A DNA stretch of 17,118 bases from the NCBI GenBank assembly GCA_002491825.1, contig DKWR01000026.1, positions 1 to 17,118 of the forward strand. The letters run 5' to 3'. Made by a program: the position numbers and the translations under genes. This DNA comes from Ruminococcaceae bacterium UBA7147. Lineage in GTDB: Bacteria > Bacillota > Clostridia > Oscillospirales > Acutalibacteraceae. The notes below the pieces were generated by a model. It ran no database searches and had not been told where the DNA came from. It worked only from the letters and a program-made list of their open reading frames with translations. The stretch's first letter is position 1. Each line of letters starts with the position of its first letter. Positions 13,821-17,118 of the stretch are shown one piece after another.

Positions 13821-15488
13821 ATGTTATCGGATATTGAAATAGCTCAGCAGGCTGAACTCCTGCCAATCAAAGAAGTAGCCGCAAAAATCGGAATTTCGGA
13901 AGACGAACTCGAATTTTACGGAAAATACAAAGCAAAGCTTTCCGACGAGCTTGCTAACAGAGTACAGAATAACCCTGACGGCAAACTCGTCCTTGTAACC
14001 GCAATCAACCCTACCCCTGCCGGAGAGGGTAAAACAACTACAACAGCAGGTCTCGGACAGGCTATGGCTAAAATCGGAAAGAATTCAATAATTGCACTTC
14101 GTGAGCCTTCGCTCGGTCCTGTTTTCGGAATCAAGGGAGGTGCCGCAGGCGGCGGATATGCACAGGTTCTTCCAATGGAGGACATAAATCTTCACTTTAC
14201 GGGTGATATGCACGCAATTACTGCGGCAAATAACCTTTGCTGTGCAATGCTTGATAACCATATGCAGCAGGGTAATGCACTTAATATCGACCCCAGAAGA
14301 ATCCTTATTAAGCGTTGCCTTGATATGAACGACCGTGCTTTGAGAAATATCGTTGTCGGTCTCGGCGGAAAGGTCAACGGAATCCCCAGAGAAGACCACT
14401 TTATCATCACCGTTGCATCAGAGGTAATGGCAATACTCTGCCTTGCAAATGATATTGATGACTTAAAACAGCGCCTTGGAAGAATACTTGTAGCTTACAC
14501 CTGTTCAGGTGAACCTGTATATGCAAAGGATTTAAAGGCTGACGGAGCTATGACTGCTCTCTTGAAAGATGCAATCAAGCCTAACCTTGTACAGACTCTT
14601 GAGGGTACACCGGCTATAATGCACGGCGGACCTTTTGCAAATATCGCTCACGGTTGTAACAGCGTAAGAGCTACAAAGCTTGCTTTAAAGCTCGCTGACT
14701 ACTGCATTACCGAAGCAGGCTTCGGTTCCGACCTCGGTGCAGAAAAGTTCCTCGACATCAAGTGCCGCTATGCAGGACTTTCGCCGTCTGCAATCGTAAT
14801 TGTAGCCACCTGTCGTGCACTTAAATATAACGGCGGTGTTCCAAAATCAGAGGTTTCCAATGAAAACCTTGAGGCTCTCAAAAAGGGTATTGTAAACCTC
14901 GGCGTTCATATTGAGAATATGCGTAAATATAATGTGCCCGTAATCGTAGCAATCAACCGTTTCGGTACAGACAGCAAGGAAGAGCTTGAATATATTGAAA
15001 GCTACTGTCGTGAAAACGGAGCTGACTTTGCACTTTCAGATGTGTTCGGAAAAGGCGGTGAAGGCGGAATAGAGCTTGCTAAAAAGGTAGTAGAAGCTTG
15101 CGAAAAGACGTCTGATTTTGCTCCGATTTATTCACTTGACCTTACGGTTAAAGAGAAAATTGAAAAAATTGCTGCAACAATTTACGGAGCAAGCAAGGTT
15201 AATTACACAACAGCCGCAGATAAGGCAATAAAAGAAGTTGAGGCTCTCGGAGCAGACAAGCTTCACGTTTGTATTGCAAAGACGCAGTATTCACTGTCCG
15301 ATAATCCGGCTTTGCTCGGAGCACCGAAAGACTTTGAAATCACCGTCAGAAACGTTACTCTTTCAAACGGAGCAGGTTTTGTTGTTGCCTACACAGGTGA
15401 CATAATGACAATGCCCGGACTTCCAAAGGTTCCTGCCGCTCACAGCATTGACGTTGACAGCGACGGAAAAATTGTCGGTCTTTTCTGA
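13821..15488 (+). CDS. fhs: Formate-tetrahydrofolate ligase
   Basis: Fhs joins formate to tetrahydrofolate with ATP to give 10-formyl-THF, for purine and formyl-methionine synthesis and, in acetogens, CO2 fixation. From the chosen ATG the protein has 555 residues, normal for this family. The ATP-binding loop TPAGEGKTTT is at 65-74, followed by the conserved REPSLGPVFGIKGGAAGGGYAQV region, cut short here to REPSLGPVFGIKGG. An in-frame ATG 21 bases earlier is rejected, because GGAGGTG (13806-13812) is correctly placed for 13821 and would lie inside the longer gene. It heads a tight run with tsaE, tsaB and rpiB. No other Wood-Ljungdahl genes are present, so biosynthetic use is more likely than acetogenesis. 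Confidence 0.97.
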   Translation: MLSDIEIAQQAELLPIKEVAAKIGISEDELEFYGKYKAKLSDELANRVQNNPDGKLVLVTAINPTPAGEGKTTTTAGLGQAMAKIGKNSIIALREPSLGPVFGIKGGAAGGGYAQVLPMEDINLHFTGDMHAITAANNLCCAMLDNHMQQGNALNIDPRRILIKRCLDMNDRALRNIVVGLGGKVNGIPREDHFIITVASEVMAILCLANDIDDLKQRLGRILVAYTCSGEPVYAKDLKADGAMTALLKDAIKPNLVQTLEGTPAIMHGGPFANIAHGCNSVRATKLALKLADYCITEAGFGSDLGAEKFLDIKCRYAGLSPSAIVIVATCRALKYNGGVPKSEVSNENLEALKKGIVNLGVHIENMRKYNVPVIVAINRFGTDSKEELEYIESYCRENGADFALSDVFGKGGEGGIELAKKVVEACEKTSDFAPIYSLDLTVKEKIEKIAATIYGASKVNYTTAADKAIKEVEALGADKLHVCIAKTQYSLSDNPALLGAPKDFEITVRNVTLSNGAGFVVAYTGDIMTMPGLPKVPAAHSIDVDSDGKIVGLF

Positions 15489-15489
15489 T

Positions 15490-15915
15490 ATGAATAAAAT
15501 TATTTCAAAGTCAACCGAAGACACAGAAAAAATCGGTGAATTAATTGCTGAAAAGCTTTGCGGCAACGAAGTAATCGCCCTTTTCGGCGGACTTGGAATG
15601 GGTAAAACTGCGTTTACAAGAGGGCTTTGCAGAGGTCTTGGTGTGAATGACGGAGTTTCCAGTCCTACTTTTGCACTTGTCAATGAATATCACGGAAAAT
15701 ACAATATCTATCATTTCGATATGTACAGAGTAACCTCGTGGGAAGATTTGTATTCAACGGGATTTTTTGATTACATTGATAACGGCGTACTCGTTATTGA
15801 GTGGAGCGAAAACATTGAGGGAGCATTGCCTGATAATGCTATAAGAATAAACATCTCAAAGGGGGATTCTGATGATGAAAGAACTTTTGAGATTGAAGGT
15901 GTTGATATTCAGTGA
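15490..15915 (+). CDS. tsaE: TsaE, ATPase of the t6A tRNA-modification complex
   Basis: TsaE is the small P-loop ATPase that works with TsaB and TsaD to put threonylcarbamoyl on A37 of ANN-decoding tRNAs. The chosen start gives 141 residues. Features are the Walker A GGLGMGKT (33-40), the SSPTFALVNEY segment (57-67), HFDMYR with Asp77, and VIEWSE (102-107). It starts one base after the fhs stop; a longer start inside fhs (15448) is possible, but it would overlap by 41 bases. No strong Shine-Dalgarno is visible before 15490, so translation probably depends on ribosomes finishing fhs. tsaB overlaps its end. Confidence 0.93.
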   Translation: MNKIISKSTEDTEKIGELIAEKLCGNEVIALFGGLGMGKTAFTRGLCRGLGVNDGVSSPTFALVNEYHGKYNIYHFDMYRVTSWEDLYSTGFFDYIDNGVLVIEWSENIEGALPDNAIRINISKGDSDDERTFEIEGVDIQ

Positions 15916-16616
15916 AAATACTTGCTGTTGATACTTCTGCAACGGCGGCTTCTGTTGCCGTTGCAGAAGAAAATAAGCTTATCGGTGAGTTTTCAATAAA
16001 TACTGCGCTTACTCACAGCCAGACTTTAATGCCTATGGTTGATGAACTGCTAAAGAATACAGGATTGTCTGTAAACGACATTGATGCAGCTGCGGTAAAT
16101 GCAGGCCCGGGTTCTTTTACGGGAGTAAGAATAGGCGTTGCGGCTGTAAAGGGAATAGCGTTTCCAAAGAATTTACCCTGCGTTTCTGTTTCAACGCTTG
16201 AGAGTATGGCGTATAATATGCTTGGCAACGACTGCATTGTCTGTTCTGTAATGGACGCTCGCTGCTCACAGGTGTATAATGCTTTGTTCAGAGTAAAAGG
16301 TTGTACTGTTACACGAATGACGGACGACAGAGCGCTTTCTCTTACAGACTTAAAGAATGAACTTCAGAATATCAATGAAAAGGTTGTTCTTGTCGGTGAC
16401 GGAGCAGTTTTGTGCAGTAAATTTTTAGGTGAAAAGCTTGAAAATATTACGCTTGCACCGTTTAATAACAGAATTCAGACTGCGTCATCTGTTGCGTATG
16501 CAGCGTTTGAAAAGATAAACAACGGCGAAACTGTAAAAGCCGATGAACTTATGCCGGTCTACTTAAGACTGCCGCAAGCTCAAAGAGAACTTAATAAAAA
16601 GTTGGGGGTAAAATAA
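15912..16616 (+). CDS. tsaB: TsaB, t6A synthesis scaffold protein
   Basis: TsaB is the inactive ASKHA-fold partner of TsaD, needed for threonylcarbamoyladenosine formation on tRNA. The 234-residue protein opens with MKILAVDTSATAASVAV, followed by HSQTLMP (35-41) and GPGSFTGVRIG (65-75), which mark TsaB; the metal-binding histidines of TsaD are missing, as expected. The start is GTG overlapping the tsaE stop (GTGA), with AAGGTG upstream. tsaD and rimI, which often follow, are absent; rpiB comes next with a one-base overlap. Confidence 0.93.
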   Translation: MKILAVDTSATAASVAVAEENKLIGEFSINTALTHSQTLMPMVDELLKNTGLSVNDIDAAAVNAGPGSFTGVRIGVAAVKGIAFPKNLPCVSVSTLESMAYNMLGNDCIVCSVMDARCSQVYNALFRVKGCTVTRMTDDRALSLTDLKNELQNINEKVVLVGDGAVLCSKFLGEKLENITLAPFNNRIQTASSVAYAAFEKINNGETVKADELMPVYLRLPQAQRELNKKLGVK

Positions 16617-17068
16617 TGATAGCACTTGGATGTGACCACGGCGGATATAACTTAATTTGCGCCGTAAAGAAGTATCTTGATGAAAAGGGAATAGAATACA
16701 AGGATTTCGGTACAAACGGCAATGAAAGCGTAGATTATCCTATATACGCATATAAAGTTGCAACAGCCGTAGCAAACGGAGAATATGAATTTGGTATTCT
16801 GTGTTGCGGAACGGGTATAGGAATTTCCATAGCGGCTAATAAAGTCAAAGGAATACGTGCTGCGGTTGTAAATAATGAGTTTGGTGCAGAGATGACTCGC
16901 CGTCATAACCACGCAAATATTCTTTGTATGGGAGGCAGAGTTACAAGCGAAGAAGATGCTGTAAAATATACGGATATTTTCCTTAATACGCCCGAAGAAG
17001 GCGGCAGACACGATAACAGACTTGCAATGCTCACAGAAATCGAAAACGGTACATTTAATATTAAATAG
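16616..17068 (+). CDS. rpiB: Ribose-5-phosphate isomerase B
   Basis: RpiB interconverts ribose-5-phosphate and ribulose-5-phosphate in the pentose phosphate pathway. The 150-residue protein is full length, with GCDHGGY (5-11, Asp7/His8), the active-site CCGTGIGIS (63-71; catalytic Cys64, Thr66), RRHNHANI (95-102, His97) and GGRHDNRL near the C-terminus. GGGGGT lies before the ATG, and its first base is the last base of the tsaB stop codon. The LacA/LacB galactose-6-phosphate isomerases share the fold but normally occur as a pair, so RpiB is preferred. The probable insertion-sequence tip starts 28 bases after its stop; no clear terminator lies between. Confidence 0.93.
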   Translation: MIALGCDHGGYNLICAVKKYLDEKGIEYKDFGTNGNESVDYPIYAYKVATAVANGEYEFGILCCGTGIGISIAANKVKGIRAAVVNNEFGAEMTRRHNHANILCMGGRVTSEEDAVKYTDIFLNTPEEGGRHDNRLAMLTEIENGTFNIK

Positions 17069-17096
17069 TTTTTTCTTTTATAGAAATATTTAATAA

Positions 17097-17118
17097 GGGG
17101 CTGTTGCAAATGAATAAG
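17097..17118 (+). repeat. Right-edge terminal repeat, probable tip of an insertion sequence
   Basis: These 22 bases are the exact reverse complement of 2-23. The outer end is at 17097 (GGGG...), since the base before differs from the equivalent base at the left edge, and the element would run rightward out of the window. An ATG at 17110 with AAGGGG before it looks like a gene start, but it lies inside the repeat and occurs identically at the left edge. Confidence 0.6.

Noticed and set aside
13916..14410. Open frames on the minus strand within fhs.
   Set aside because: Antisense shadows of a highly conserved gene, low-complexity and without family features.
17069..17096. Terminator after rpiB (TTTCT/AGAAA around a short AT loop).
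   Set aside because: The stem is five A/T-rich pairs and the T-run precedes rather than follows it.
17110..17118. Possible start of a further gene (ATG with AAGGGG nine bases upstream, reading MNK).
   Set aside because: The whole stretch is repeated in inverted form at the left edge, so it is better explained as the tip of a repeated element; only three codons are visible.
1..17118. Circular plasmid or phage genome with overlapping ends.
   Set aside because: The matching ends are inverted, not direct, and the gene content is chromosomal housekeeping.

Overview
The window is an AT-rich, gene-dense stretch of a Gram-positive Bacillota chromosome. It most likely comes from Ruminococcus bromii or a close relative in the Oscillospiraceae. 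The clearest clue is a secreted 731-residue dockerin protein whose domain order (CBM26, Ig-like, CBM74-like, Ig-like, type I dockerin) matches the amylosome starch-binding protein Sas6. Strong AGGAGG-type ribosome binding sites, several TTG starts, a cdaA-cdaR pair and an archaeal-type asd fit the same lineage. The species name is an inference.

Layout. (1) 36-3170, minus strand: queA and tgt (queuosine in tRNA), then yajC with its own promoter and a TIGR04086-family membrane protein behind a terminator-like hairpin. (2) 3222-6285, plus: asd-dapA-dapB, the entry into the diaminopimelate/lysine pathway, with a good sigma-A promoter, a hairpin between dapA and dapB, and a terminator at the end. 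(3) 6315-7841, plus: a two-gene unit of a DUF3343 Se/S-carrier-like protein and a cysteine desulfurase-like PLP enzyme, with a 16-bp perfect palindrome at its front and a terminator behind. (4) 7873-10037, plus: cdaA (c-di-AMP synthase) and its regulator cdaR, without glmM behind them. (5) 10144-12485, plus: the Sas6-like gene with its own extended -10 promoter, ending in a 17-bp hairpin shared with the convergent rodA. (6) 12500-13743, minus: a rodA/ftsW-family SEDS gene. (7) 13781-17068, plus: fhs-tsaE-tsaB-rpiB, tightly packed as one apparent operon (one-carbon metabolism, two t6A tRNA-modification proteins, pentose phosphate isomerase).

Most genes are conserved housekeeping genes. The accessory parts are the amylosome protein, the DUF3343/desulfurase pair and the edges. 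The first and last 22 bases that can be compared (2-23 and 17097-17118) are exact reverse complements. They start with GGGGCTGTTGCAAA, which resembles the terminal inverted repeats of insertion sequences, especially the IS6/IS26 type. The window therefore appears to be bounded by the outer tips of two inverted copies of one mobile element, whose bodies lie outside. No CRISPR array, rRNA or tRNA gene was recognised, and no gene-free stretch exceeds 300 bases. I see no clear new multi-gene system; the best leads are the edge repeats, several leader and hairpin arrangements, and the DUF3343 pair.
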